Shown one piece after another: positions 40,179-51,325 of a stretch of 64,000 nucleotides of DNA. Under the pieces are notes generated by a model. It searched no databases. It was not told the DNA's origin and was given only the letters and a program-made list of their open reading frames with translations. Position 1 is the first letter of the stretch. Each line of letters opens with the position of its first letter. A program made the translations under genes and the position numbers. Source of the stretch: Cafeteria roenbergensis (Eukaryota > Sar > Bigyra > Bicosoecida > Cafeteriaceae); the NCBI GenBank assembly GCA_008330645.1, contig VLTN01000016.1, positions 124,001 through 188,000 on the forward strand. The letters are read 5' to 3'.

Positions 40179-42449
40179 ATGGCTGCAGCCGGTCTTGTGG
40201 CCGACTCTCTGGCGGCGTCGCGCTGGGGTGCTTGGCTGCGAACGCTGTTCACGGCGTTGCTGACTATTCCGGCGATCATCACGCCGCTCACGCCTATTTT
40301 GGCCCCGCGGATCCTGCCCCATGTCTTCCCAACGGCCGATGAAGTCATGCTCCAAAACGAGCTGGAGGCCCCCCTCATTCGCTCTGCCTATGAGCTCCAA
40401 AGCCGCCTCTACGCGATGGCAACCTCAAATTTCCTGATCAAGGCGCTCGAGACGCCACAGCCAGTGCTCATCGACACGGCGATTGCTGGCACCATGTACT
40501 CCTTTGCGCGGTTCATTGCGGCTGCAGAGCGCGCCATGGAGCACCCGGATGCGGACCTGGGAATCTCTTCGTCCGGATTCTTTCCCTACCGGTTGGCGCC
40601 GAGGCGGCAGCGGGTGAACGGGCTCATCCACGCGACGATGAACGCGATGGGCTCGCGCGGAAGCAGCGGGTGCACGACAGACCTGGTCGAGATGCTGACC
40701 GAGAACACAGGCGCGACAATGTCGGTGCTTGCCGACGCTGAGCGTGCTGAGACGCAGCTGTGCACGGCCGGCAGCGAGTGTCGAGCCCCCAGTTTCTCCC
40801 GGGCGTCACATTGCAGTGGCGACGCGGACGGCGCTGGTGACTCGCTCTACGACCTTCTCGACGACGGTCGGATGGCATGGGCCGTGGGAGACGGCGCCGG
40901 GCCGGCAGAGCCAACGCTTGGGAGTGCGATGATGGAGGGCGCCTTCCCCGGCGACGAGGACGAGGATCTCGACGAAGCAGAGGCCGAAGAAGCTGCTAGC
41001 GAGAGCGGGTGGGAGGTTCTCGCTGCCGAACAGCGCGCCGCCGCAGCGGGCGGATCGGGGGGCAAGGGACCTCGGGCCACGCGCGGAGCCGACGGCTCGT
41101 GCCCGGCCGAGGCAGAGGAGCGGGCCGCGTGCAGCGCAGCGCGAGTCATGGCGCGGCACACCCGCTCCGTCGCGTGCGACCGCACACTGATGCTCAGGAG
41201 CGGGCAGCGCCGCGCGATCGCCGAGCTCATGCTGCTGGACCGGGGCGCCCCTCGCCGGGCGGGGCAGCTGGCCGTGGCCCCCATCATGCCGTTTCACGTC
41301 TTCGCGCAACTCGTGTACCCTGTTCTGGCGCCACTGTACGAAAACCCCGGGCTAGTGAGCACCGTGGTTCGGGCCAAGGCCGCGGTGCACGCATCCAGCA
41401 TCAGGCGGGCGAAGCAACAGCAGCTGCAGCGCATGCAGGCAGAGGCCGAGCGAGCAGCGTCCGGCGTGTCCACCGTGCCCCCTAACCCGCTGCTCTGGGC
41501 AGCGGTGACCCCGCTGGAGTCCCCCCCCGCAGTGCACGTGCGGACGCTGGCCAGAGGCACGATCTCGCAGCGGCCTCTGCGCCCGCAAGCGTCGCCATCG
41601 CTCGGCCCTCGCGGATTCGGAAGCGAGGCGCCAGCGAGCACGTCCCCCAAGGCCGGCCCAGTGCAGGGGCCATGGTTCCCGTCGATTTCGAGGGCGTCGT
41701 CGGCAGCGCAGAGGGCAACGTGCGTGCTGCTTGAGCTGCTCGACAACTCCACGGCCCGCGCAGTGCAAGCAGCCCAGCAGCCGCGCACGGCAGCGTCCCT
41801 GCCAGCCGCCTCGGGCCTCCCTGGCCTCGAGGTCGCCGCTCGGAGGGCGTCCCTGATCCACTGGCTAGGCCCGCTGGCAGGGGACTTGGTCCGGCTCCTC
41901 GACCCCACGATGCTGTGCGTCCACCGGGAGCGCATTATCCGCGTGCAAAACGCCGCCCTGGAGCTCATGCTGGTGCTGGACGCCGGACCGCAGCTCTTTG
42001 TGAGCAGCAAGGCGACGTCCCCGCTCGCAGCCGCAGCCGGGCAACACTCCGTGCTTGCCATGGCGTCGCACGTGCTCGTCGAGGTGGGCCGCCTGCCCCT
42101 GGTGGTGATGGACTGGGCTCTGCAGTGGCTTGGGGTGTACGGGCCCGACGCCGCCTTCACCGATGGCGTGTGGCCTTCCCCGATGCCGACGTCCCGGCGG
42201 CCATCGCACGGCCACCGCGTGTCGCCACCTGCCGACGACGAGGACGCCTCGTCCGGAGGGTCCCGCTGGCGGCCTGCCAAGCTGAAGCGGCTGCACGCCA
42301 ACGACTTCAAGGCGTGCACGGACATCTACGACGACCTGCAGCAAAGGCAGGCCGAGCGGGCGGAGGCGGAGCTCAGCCGCAGCAGGCTAGCAGCCGCCGC
42401 TGCGCGCTGGCGCCGAGCCCAGCGCAGCACAGGGGCCACCGCCGCTTGA
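40179..42449 (+). CDS. Unknown protein with N-terminal hydrophobic region
   Basis: Single frame, 756 aa from the ATG at 40179 (MAAAGLVADSLAASRWGAWL). I do not recognise it. The N-terminus has a hydrophobic stretch (LRTLFTALLTIPAIITPLTP) that could be a membrane anchor or buried helix. It is followed by a well-structured helical region (AYELQSRLYAMATSNFLIKA, VLIDTAIAGTMYSFARFIAA) to about residue 160. The middle is acidic (DEDEDLDEAEAEEAASE near 260) and Ser/Ala-rich. Another helical region spans about 360-420 (FAQLVYPVLAPLYENPGLVS) and 540-640 (HRERIIRVQNAALELMLVL). The tail is charged and coiled (DDLQQRQAERAEAELS). The alternation of structured segments with disordered linkers argues for a real gene. 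It converges with the kinase gene, stop codons only 22 bp apart. Confidence 0.55.
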   Translation: MAAAGLVADSLAASRWGAWLRTLFTALLTIPAIITPLTPILAPRILPHVFPTADEVMLQNELEAPLIRSAYELQSRLYAMATSNFLIKALETPQPVLIDTAIAGTMYSFARFIAAAERAMEHPDADLGISSSGFFPYRLAPRRQRVNGLIHATMNAMGSRGSSGCTTDLVEMLTENTGATMSVLADAERAETQLCTAGSECRAPSFSRASHCSGDADGAGDSLYDLLDDGRMAWAVGDGAGPAEPTLGSAMMEGAFPGDEDEDLDEAEAEEAASESGWEVLAAEQRAAAAGGSGGKGPRATRGADGSCPAEAEERAACSAARVMARHTRSVACDRTLMLRSGQRRAIAELMLLDRGAPRRAGQLAVAPIMPFHVFAQLVYPVLAPLYENPGLVSTVVRAKAAVHASSIRRAKQQQLQRMQAEAERAASGVSTVPPNPLLWAAVTPLESPPAVHVRTLARGTISQRPLRPQASPSLGPRGFGSEAPASTSPKAGPVQGPWFPSISRASSAAQRATCVLLELLDNSTARAVQAAQQPRTAASLPAASGLPGLEVAARRASLIHWLGPLAGDLVRLLDPTMLCVHRERIIRVQNAALELMLVLDAGPQLFVSSKATSPLAAAAGQHSVLAMASHVLVEVGRLPLVVMDWALQWLGVYGPDAAFTDGVWPSPMPTSRRPSHGHRVSPPADDEDASSGGSRWRPAKLKRLHANDFKACTDIYDDLQQRQAERAEAELSRSRLAAAAARWRRAQRSTGATAA

Positions 42450-42471
42450 ATTGCCCCCCAGGCAGCGGCGG

Positions 42472-44073
42472 TCACGTGTCCCATCCAAGCGCGGCCAAGG
42501 CCACGGAGCTGAGCGGGAGCGTCCACAGCCCCTGACCCCCGAACGCGTCGTCGACGCCGTCCTCAGAGTCCTCGCCCCCGACAGCGTCCTCAGCCCAGTC
42601 CCACCCGAAGAGCTCCCCCGCTGCCTCGGGCCGCTGGATCAGGCTTATCGCCCTCGTCGCGTCCTGCTCGCTTGTGGCCGCAGGGCCGCGGCCGGGGCGG
42701 CGCGTCCTGCCCGTGGCGGCCGGGCCGTCCTCGCGCGTGGCCCCCGCCGCAGCCCCGCCTCGTGACGGCGCAGCGGCCTGTTCAAGCCCGCTCCGCTTCC
42801 TGGCGCTCGCGGCGGGCCCGGTCGCCCGCCCGGGCCGCCCCCTGGGCGCCCGTCCGCGCCCCCTTGGCCCGTCTGCCGCCGAGGCGCGGTCCGCGGGGTG
42901 CCGCTGCGCCCTTGCACCGTCGCGGGCCACGGCTGCCGCAGCCGACCGGGCGTCGCTCTGGCCCAGCACCTCGAGGGCCTCCCATGCCCTTGGGGCGTCC
43001 GGCCCCGCCGCCCCCAGCGCCCCCACCCGGATGCTCAGGGCGCGGCCCGGCGGCGACTCGGGCAGGAGCGGGGGAAGAAGAGGGGCTGGGAGCGACGGCG
43101 ACAGCCACTCGTCGCCCAGCAGCTCCCGCGCGCCAGGGCGGGACCCCTCCCGCCACTGGAGGCAGCGCATGATGAAGCGCACGGCCGCGCCGCCGCAGCG
43201 CGGGAGCCACTCGGCGGCGGGTCGGGGCGGCCGCGGGGCAAACAGCACCTTGTCCCCGTCCGGCAGGGCGCCCAGCTCGGGCCACTCCGCTTCGTCGGGA
43301 AAGCCCAGCTTGGTTGCGAGGCTCGCCAGCTGTGCGATGTCTGCCTCCGCGCGAAACGGCGACACGCCCTCCAGCAGCTCCACAACGATGCAACCCACCG
43401 CCCACACGTCCGCCGCGGCCGCATACGACCGCGAGCCAAACAGCACCTCCGGCGCGCGCAGCCACCGAGTCCCGGTGTGGGGCGTCATCGGGCGCGTCGC
43501 ATCTCGCGCCCGGACGGCGGCGGCCGCAGGGGCCGTCGGGGCCGCTGCTCCGGCCACAGTTGCATCCGCGGCGCCGGGAAGCCACCGGGCCTGGCCAAAG
43601 TCCGACACGTAGAGCCGGCCCCCGTCGCCAAGCAAGAAGTTGGAGCACTTGAGGTCCCTGTGCACGACCCCCGCGTCGTCGTGCAAGTACGCCAGCGCAG
43701 AAAGCAGCTGCTTTGCGAAGCCTTTCGCAGCGGCCTCGCCGAGACCCGTTCCCGCGCCTCGAAGCACATCCGCCAGCGTGCCCCCGCCGAGGAGCGGAAA
43801 CACGAGCATCTGAGCGCCGTCGCGCCCCACGTAGTGGTCAAGCAGCGGAATCACGTTGGGATGAGAAAGGCTCTCGAGGACGCGCAGCTCCCTTGCAGGG
43901 TCCGGCCGCTCCACACCCCGCTCCGCAGGGCGCTCGAACACTCGCTTGACAGCCACGTGGCGTCCGGAGGGCACGTGGGTCGCCGCGAAAACGTCGCCAA
44001 ACGAGCCGCCTCCCAGCCGGTCGCCGAGCTCGTACTCGTGCGTCTTGCGGCAGGCGCCAGGCGGCTGGCTCAT
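42472..44073 (-). CDS. Protein kinase of the CMGC group, CDK20/CCRK-like
   Basis: Intronless, 533 aa from the ATG at 44073; the frame is open further upstream. Kinase residues are all present: LGGGSFGDVF, the ATP-binding Lys in VAVKRVF, Glu in the C-helix ARELRVLESL, VVHRDLKCSN, VSDFGQARW and TGTRWLRAPEVLFG. The CMGC features after APE (DVWAVGCIVVELLEGVSPF, then EADIAQLASLATKLGFPDEAEWPEL) correspond to the CDK20 pattern D.WAVGCI..ELL....LF.G..DI.QL and the insert with WPEL. The usual cyclin-binding PSTAIRE helix is not conserved. An Ala-rich insertion lies in the activation segment between DFG and TRW, and 170 disordered residues follow the catalytic domain. CDK20 controls ciliary length via ICK/MAK kinases. 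Kinase function is certain; the CDK20 subtype is moderate. Confidence 0.85.
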   Translation of the reverse strand: MSQPPGACRKTHEYELGDRLGGGSFGDVFAATHVPSGRHVAVKRVFERPAERGVERPDPARELRVLESLSHPNVIPLLDHYVGRDGAQMLVFPLLGGGTLADVLRGAGTGLGEAAAKGFAKQLLSALAYLHDDAGVVHRDLKCSNFLLGDGGRLYVSDFGQARWLPGAADATVAGAAAPTAPAAAAVRARDATRPMTPHTGTRWLRAPEVLFGSRSYAAAADVWAVGCIVVELLEGVSPFRAEADIAQLASLATKLGFPDEAEWPELGALPDGDKVLFAPRPPRPAAEWLPRCGGAAVRFIMRCLQWREGSRPGARELLGDEWLSPSLPAPLLPPLLPESPPGRALSIRVGALGAAGPDAPRAWEALEVLGQSDARSAAAAVARDGARAQRHPADRASAADGPRGRGRAPRGRPGRATGPAASARKRSGLEQAAAPSRGGAAAGATREDGPAATGRTRRPGRGPAATSEQDATRAISLIQRPEAAGELFGWDWAEDAVGGEDSEDGVDDAFGGQGLWTLPLSSVALAALGWDT

Positions 44074-44356
44074 GGCGCGCTCAGTGCCGGGGGCGTTGTG
44101 CACCGGCCTGCGGCAGCTGCCCTGGGCCTTGAGTGCGGCAAGCCGGCGGTCTGCATCGTGCGCGCGGCGCACGCGGCTCTGCTGCATCGCCAGCCAGCGC
44201 GCCCACGGCCCGCGCGTCACGGCCTCACTTGGTTTGCTCGGGGTGTGCGTGTGCGCGTGCCAGATGGAGCAGTGCGGACAGATGTCGCCTCGAGCTGTGT
44301 GGTTCAGGGAGCGCGGGCTCGGCGGCACACCCACGCAACGTCTGCTGCCCGGACAC

Positions 44357-45645
44357 TCAGAAGGTCATGGCATGCGGCATCTGGCCCTTGGTCAGGGTGA
44401 AGCGCGAGGCCATGTAAGAGCGCATGACCTTGTCCTTGAACTCGGGGAGGGCAAGGAGCTGGCTGTCAAGCTTGGCCTGGGCGTCCTTCTTGGCCGCGCT
44501 GATCTCGACAGAGTCCACCTTGGCCTTGCCGGCCTCGTCGAAGAAGTCAGACTCCTCGCGCTTGGCCCAAGCCACCTTGCGGGCCTTCTTCTCGGCCTTG
44601 CTCACGGTGTAGAAGGAATCCTCGCTGGCCTCAGCGGGGATGTCGACGCCGCTGATGTCCACCTTGGTGGTGGTGGCGATCACGTAAGCCTGGTTGAGGC
44701 GGCGCAGGGGCACGCCGTTCACCTTGAACGGGCCTGCGGGAGGCGCGCATCAAGCGGGGGGAAAACGCGTGCAGGGGGTCGCAAAGCGCCGCGGGCGCGC
44801 GCGCGCAAGCCAGGGCCCGTCGCCAAGGAGGAAAGCTGGCGCGCCGTCCCACGACAACAACAACCACTGCCCCATGGCTGGACGCTAGTCCAGCCCTCGC
44901 TACCCCCCTCCCACACCGCCAGCCGAGGCCGCTCGCAAGACAAACGCACCGGTGACCAGGAGGAGGCCGGACTCGAGCTGCTTGAGGAACACCACGCGGC
45001 GGCCGCGGAAGCGGCCGGACAGCACGATGAGAACGGTGCCCGGGGTGATCGAGGCGCGGAGCTTGGCCGAGGTCGGGCGGAAGTTGCGCTTGAGCGGCAC
45101 CTTCACGTCGTCGGCGGGGTAGAAGCGCGAGGCGGCGGCCGCGGGCTTGGGGGAGGCCTTGATCGACGGGCTCTTGCCGGCGGCAAGCTTGAACACGCCG
45201 CCCTCAACGAACTTGCGCGTGCGGCGCGACTTCTCCATCACACCAGGGGCAAGCTGGCGGTTGCCGGCGGACTTGGGCCTGCGAGATCACACAGCGGGCG
45301 GCGCGTTTCGGCGAGGAGACGGCGAGGTCAGGCGTGCAGCCTCGTCCGGCACAAAGTCGAGCGGCCAGTGCAGCCGCCGACTGCCCCCGCGGCGCCCAAG
45401 GCAGGGCCGCCCTGCTCTCCCAGGCAGCCCCGAGCCCCGCCCTCTCTGGCCGCGGCAGGGGAGCCGGCCTTTGCCCGAGCCTGTCCCGAAAGGCGGCCAA
45501 AGCGCGGGGCACCCTTGCGCGGCAGAGGCACGACCGCCCCGCCAGCCTCCCGTGCCGCCCCGGAGCCCCAGGACGCCCGGCCCGCCCCGGAAACAACAGC
45601 GGGGTCTGGTCAAAGCGCGCTGCGCTCCGCGATCAGCGCTCACAT
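44357..45645 (-). CDS. RPL6: Large-subunit ribosomal protein eL6, start codon split by an intron
   Basis: Exons 45644-45645 (only A and T of the start codon), 44950-45278 and 44357-44733 give 235 aa. The first intron has gtgagc immediately after AT and ends tctcgcag before G; joining restores ATG-CCC-AAG. The second intron is gtgcgt..cccgcag, phase 1. Protein: [13 protein letters not shown], then the eL6 core [80 protein letters not shown], and a C-terminal helical tail ending [16 protein letters not shown]. It binds expansion-segment RNA of the 60S subunit. Initiation at MEKSRR inside exon 2 is an alternative. Divergent from CFAP69 across about 200 bp. Confidence 0.93.
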
Positions 45646-45848
45646 GGCTGCTTGTCCCTGACCACAGCGAGGGCGAGTGCTCCGTGACTGCACGACGTCT
45701 TTTCGGCGGGTGTCTTTGCTGGCAGTCCAAGATTCCGCCGCGCAAGGCTCGGGCCCGGCAGAGCTCGCGGCTGCGGCAACGGCACCGTGCTCCCCGCCGC
45801 CCTGGCAGCCCACCCCGCCCAGGGGAGGCCGCTCCGAGGCCGAATCGC

Positions 45849-47453
45849 ATGGCGGGCGTGGCGAGCCAATGCGGGCTCGACTTTGGGGCAGCGTTTGCGC
45901 TGTTTGAAAAGGACTACGCGGCCAGCATGGCACGGAGGCAACGGGCTTGCCTGCGCCAGCTCGCGTCCCTGAACAAGGACGGGTGAGGAACGGCTGCCGG
46001 GGGGCTGGCCCAGCCGGCAGGCACGCTGCTGCCGGTCAGAGGGGGTCGGTTGCGAGGGCTCTGGCGCGCCCCGGCCGCCCGCCCACCCGCCGGAGCTTCC
46101 CGCGGCCAGTTGACCGCACTCGCACGGTTGCGGCTGCGCGCTTGCCTGGCCCACGCTCCGCCGACGGGGCGCCAGGGGCCCGCGCTGCGCCCCCGACATG
46201 TGGCACGGCGCACTGTTTCGAACCCAGGCCAGCGCTGTGCCCGATGCAACACTCAAGCCGCGCTGGTGAGCCGAGTGCGAGCGCGCAGCGAGCTGCTCCT
46301 TGCCAGGCACTGGTGCTTCCGTGTGTCCGCCCGGCCGCAGGTTCTGGCTCGCCGACCTTCCCTTGGTCGAGCGCCTGTTGCGCCTTGCGATGGCGCGCGT
46401 GGCGAGAGGCGGCGCTTCGATGGCGCCTGCGCTCGTCAACGTGATTCGCTTGCTCAGCGTGCAACCGCGGGCGGCCAAGGCCCACGAGGAGGCCGCTTTC
46501 GCCGATGCCGTGCGCGGCACCCTTCGCGTGCTGGGGTCGGCCCTTCGCGCGGGCGAGCCGCGCGTCGAGCTGGCTGCCGCCGAGACGCTGCTCGACTTCG
46601 CGCACGCCGTGCCCCCGGAGGGCGAGGTTCGTCTCCCCGGCGACTCGCGCCCCACCAGGTGGAACGCCAACCACGACTTGCTGCGTCGCTCCGGCACCCT
46701 GGAGCTCGTTGCGGCGGCGTTTGCGTCCGAGGTGGCGGAGCTGCAGGAGGCCGACGTGGACGGCGACGGCTGCGTGGACATGGCCGAGTACTACCGGTTT
46801 CGCATGCTGAACGACGGCACCACTGCTAACGACGACGACCAAAGCGTGAGCGCGCTCCGCATGCGGGCGCCCGGCACCGGTCGGTCCGCTGCGTCGTCTG
46901 GGGCCTCTAGCGGCACGGAGGAAAGCAGCCAAGCAAAGCAAAGCCGGGAGAGGGCCGAAGCGGCCGCGGCCGAGGACAAGGAGGACGACGAAGCTGAGGA
47001 AGCCGAGTCCTGGACGTCGTCGGAGCAGTTTCTGGACGTGGCAGCGCGCCTCGTGCGGGAGGTGAGCGAGCACCCGTCGGGGGCCGCCGCTCTCACCGCC
47101 GCGGGCGTGCCGCTGGCGTGCCTCGAGGTGCTTCGCCTCGTTGCTTCGCACAAGGAGCCCATCGTGGGGACCTGCCTGGAGACGCTTTGGAACCTGTGCG
47201 AGCACTCCTCCATCGCGCTGACCAAGGGGGTGGCCCTCTCGCTGCCGCAGCTCATCCGGAAGCACCGGGCGGCCAACGCCGCGCACGTGCTCGCCACGGG
47301 CGAGGCCCTGGGCGTGCTGCGCTCGCTGTTTTCCAGGGCCGCCGAGGAAGGCAGCTCTGTGGCAGAAAAGGCGCTGCGCAACGACACCATCGTCGTGGCC
47401 ACCGTGCTGGCAAGGACGCCGTCGCCCCCCAAGGAGTCCGAGAGCAAGGACTC

Positions 47454-47487
<34 letters not shown>

Positions 47488-50400
47488 CTAGCGGCGCGCG
47501 ACCCCACCGCAGCAGCCGAGCAAGAGGCCGCTCGCGCCGGAACAACTCCCGCTGTGGCGGCCCTGCTTCGAAGCGGCATGCTCGACGAAGGGCTGCTCTA
47601 CGCCTGCGCGGCCGAGCTGGATGTGCCGACCCCGGCGCCCCGCAGGCTGTACAGCAGCCACACGGAGGCCGACTTGGAGCTCAAGCTGCTCCTCTGGGAG
47701 CTTGCGAGCTCTGCCGTGCGCGCCGAGGCGGACCACCGCATGAGCCTGCGCGCATTCGCTAGGCTGCGCCGCGTCAAGAACAAGCGCCAGTTTGGCGCGC
47801 CCCGCTTCTGGAGCCGGTCAGAGCTGATGCGCATCCAGGAGGCTCGCGACGAGGCGCAGGCCAGGGACGACGCCGCCGCCGCCAACGCCGCTGCCGCCGC
47901 CAGAAGAGCAGGGCCTGGCGCCGCCGCCGCCGCTGCCGCCGCGGAGCGGCGGGCGCGGGACGCGGAGCAGGAACTGGAGGCACTGCGGCTGGCGGAGGAG
48001 GAAGAGGCGCAGGCAGCCGAGGGCCAAGAGAGGGCCATGCTCGTGGACTGGGCCCCTGCGGGACCGGCTCTGCGCGCCGTTCAGTCGTCTGCCCTGGTGC
48101 CGGCGCTGCTGACGTATCTCAATCCTGTGGACGACGCCGGGTCCGGCGACCCCGTGGTGCGCGCGCTGGCCGGCCTGGACGCCTCGGCGGACGCGGCCTC
48201 CAGCGCGGGGTCGGGATTCCGGGCGGGCACACTCGCCGGCGCTGCTGGAGTCACGGGGCCCGCAGCAGCCACCGGGGCCGGGGCCGGGGCCGGGGCCGGG
48301 GCTGACCCGTCCGCCCCTCCGCCGCTGCCCCCCCACCCGTACGTCTCTCGGTGGTCGCCAGACCAAAAGCGCCGGCTTGAGCTGAGCGCTCTGTCCGTGC
48401 TACGCCTCATCGGCCCTCTGTGCCTGCCGGCGGTGGTCGACGCCGACGGCTGCTTTGTGCTCTCCCTCTACCTGCGCGCCCACAGCGCAGCGCTGCGAGC
48501 GAGGCACGGCGCGGACGTGGCGGCTGCCCGTGCAGCGTCGGAAGCCGCTCGGGCGGCGAGCCTGACGGGCAGGCGGGGAGCCAGTGCCACCGGCGGCATC
48601 GGCGCTTCCACCGCTGGCCGTGGCGCAGAGACCCCAGCCGGGGCGAGCAGCCTGTTTGCGGCTGATGACGCGTCTCGCCAGTACTGCACCCTTCGCTTGC
48701 TGGCTGCGCTGTGCCGTGCGCCGCGAGGAGGCGCCGCTGTGGCGGCAGAGCTTGGCTCCATCGGTGTTGTTGGCGACGTCGTGGAGATCCTCCGTGCTGC
48801 CGAGGCTGCGGCATCGGCGGCCGCGTCGCTAGCCAGCGGCTCGGCTGCTTTCGCGGCTGCTGGCTCCGTCGGCGCGGCGGCAGCAATGGGACTTGCGCTG
48901 TCGCAGCCGCCAGGCGCGCTTGCGTCAGTGGCGGCCCAGGCGGGCATGGGTGCCTCGGCCAAGCCCGGAGGAATCCGCCTTGGCGACGGGGCGGCTGGCC
49001 CCGAGAGCGGGGGCAAGGTGCCCCTGGGGCTGCTGGCCGAGGCTGCCTGCGAGGCCCTGACCGCCCTCTGTGGCGGGTGTGGCGTTCCCAGGCGAGCAGT
49101 GACCACGGCAGAGCTCGACGAGGACGAGCAGATGGGTGCCGCTGAGACGGACGGCGTGAGGGAGGCGATCGACGAAGCCACTGCCCAGGAGGCAGCGAGG
49201 AGGGCCAGCGCCGCGGGCGGGACCCGTGGGGGGGAGGACGACGCCGCGGCAGGCGGCGCGGGCGGAACTCTCGTCCCGACCTCGGCTCGGGCGCTGAGCG
49301 CGAGGAACCAGTCGCTTGTGGACAGGCAGGAGGGCGAGCACGACACACGGGCGCCACGCCAGGGCGGGGCTGCGGGCGCTGGCAGAGCAGTATTCCGACC
49401 CAACCAGAAGGCGTTCAGGGCGTCTGGCGGATTCCGGCTCGTGCTCCGATGGCTGGCGGCGCTGGCAACAGCGCAGAGGGCAGAGCTTCGCGCTCGAGAC
49501 GCCGAGGCGGAGGCGGCAGCGCCGCGTCTCTCCGCCGCCGCCGGCCGTCGCTCGCACCTGAACGCGCGAGGCGAGGCGTCTGCGCTGCTCCCAGCACGCT
49601 CCGCCTTGGCGCGCGGAGGCGACGACGACGTGCTGGCGGGACTCGGGGCCACGGGCCAGGGTGCCCCCGCGCAGGGGGGGCTCTCCCGCGAGCCCACTGC
49701 CACTGCCACGCTCATGATGCGCGCCACGACGGCGTCGGGCTTTGCCGTCAGCGAGAACGGAGGGGGGGGCGCGCGGGGAGGCGCCTCTGTCGCCGCGGGC
49801 TCCATGCAGAAGTCCTCGTCCCCCCTGCAAGGGCCGCCCGACTCGGAGGCCCAGCTGGGCGCCTCGCTGGTCGTGAGCCTGTGGTCATCGGTGTCCGGGT
49901 CGCGCCGCGCGGTGGCGCGGCTTGTGGAGGCCGGCGCCATCGACTCCGTGCTCGACTGGCTCGAGGTGTGCTCCGTGCGAGAGCGGGGCGCCGTCCTGGG
50001 TCTGCTGGCGGACGTGGCCGCGGAACCAGCGTCCAAGGCGCAGTTCAGGGCCTGGCGGTCGGAGACTGACGGCGGAGGGGCTGCGTCGCTGTTGATGCGC
50101 ACCTGGTGCGAGGACGAGGCCAGGAGGGGAGTGAAGCACGGCCCTGGGGGCGAAGTGGCCAACCTTCTCGAACCGCTCGCCGGAGCTGCTGGCGGGGTCG
50201 GGGGGCAGCCCGAGCCAGAGGACGAGGAGGCAGAGGCGGACGACGGCGGTGTCACCGGCGCGTTTGGTCGGCTGCGGGAGGCGCTCCGGGCCGCCAGGAT
50301 GTGGGACTCGGTGGACGGGCAGCAGGCCGGTGCTGACAAGGACGGCGAGGCAGTGGTCGCCACTGGTGTCGTGTCGACGCGTGGGGGGGGGCTGCCGTCT

Positions 50401-51096
50401 CTGGCGGAGCTCGCGGGGCAGGCCGACCTCCGGCCAAAGGTTTGGGCAGTGCTCTCCGCCCTGGGCTGGGAGGCCATTGACGAGGGCATCGCAGGTGACC
50501 TCGCCGACCTGCCCCTTGCCTTCCGCGTTGCGCTGCAGATGGCCAGGGCGCTGCCCGAAGCCCGGCGGGGGGCCGCGTGGGTCGTACTGGACTCCGAGAT
50601 GCAGAGCCCCTCACTGCCAGCCGCCCTGCGGGCCACGCCGGTGCCGGAAGACGCTGAGCTTCTGCGCGACGGCACAGAGGCCAGCCGCGCAACCGGCGTC
50701 GACATCCGCGCCGCCCAGCGCCGCGTGGCGCAGGCTACGCAGGACGCCGTCGACTCGCAGGCTCACGGGTTCATGCAGGCGGTGGTTGACAAACGCCTTG
50801 CCATCGAGGAAAGCGCCCGCCTGGCGCACCGCCGGCGTGCCGCGCCCAAGTCGCTCAGCTTCGAGGAGCGCAGGGCCGCGCGCGACCGCAAGAAGGCCAT
50901 GCTTGCGCGGCAGGCAGGCGGACCCGGCGCCGGGGCTGGAGCCGGCGACGGCCGGGAGGGGTCGCCTCGCGCAGCCGACCCAAGCCCCGTTGCGGAGCCG
51001 GACGCACAGCTGGGAGAGGGCGCAGGAGCCTATCACCCAATCGCGGACTGGCAGGTCGGGGCAGCAGAGGACACAGATTCTGACTTGGAAGACTGA
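45849..51096 (+). CDS. CFAP69: CFAP69, ciliary central-apparatus protein, enlarged and with an EF-hand
   Basis: Exons 45849-45982 and 46341-51096 give 1,629 aa (phase 2, gtgagg..gcag). Armadillo-like helical repeats match CFAP69 in order: LNKDGRFWLADLPLVERLL, ETLWNLCEHSS, LRNDTIVVATVLART, and ADLELKLLLWELASSAVRAE. Human CFAP69 is about 940 aa; extra length comes from Ala/Gly/Ser loops. A canonical EF-hand loop (DVDGDGCVDMAEY, Asp at 1, 3, 5, 9 and Glu at 12) occurs near residue 183. I do not know an EF-hand in animal CFAP69. Later come a charged coiled coil (EQELEALRLAEEEEAQ) and a C-terminal coiled coil with RRRAAPKSLSFEERRAARD. CFAP69 belongs to the C1b projection of the axonemal central pair. 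It is divergent from eL6. Confidence 0.82.
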
Positions 51097-51325
51097 GAGG
51101 TGAAGCAAGGCGCCTCACGCTGGGGTGGGGCGCACTGCCCGCGCTGTGTGGTTTGCGTTGGGCGCAGCGAAGCAGCAGCGGGCGCCTTGGGGGAGGGCGC
51201 ACCAGCCGCGCCCCCGCGCCTCCATCCGGGCACGCAACAACTGCTTGCCAGTCAGGTCACATTGTAAAACACACGCACAAGGAGTCCAGAAATGCGAAAC
51301 GAAGCAGCAAGCTGGGATGGGTGCA

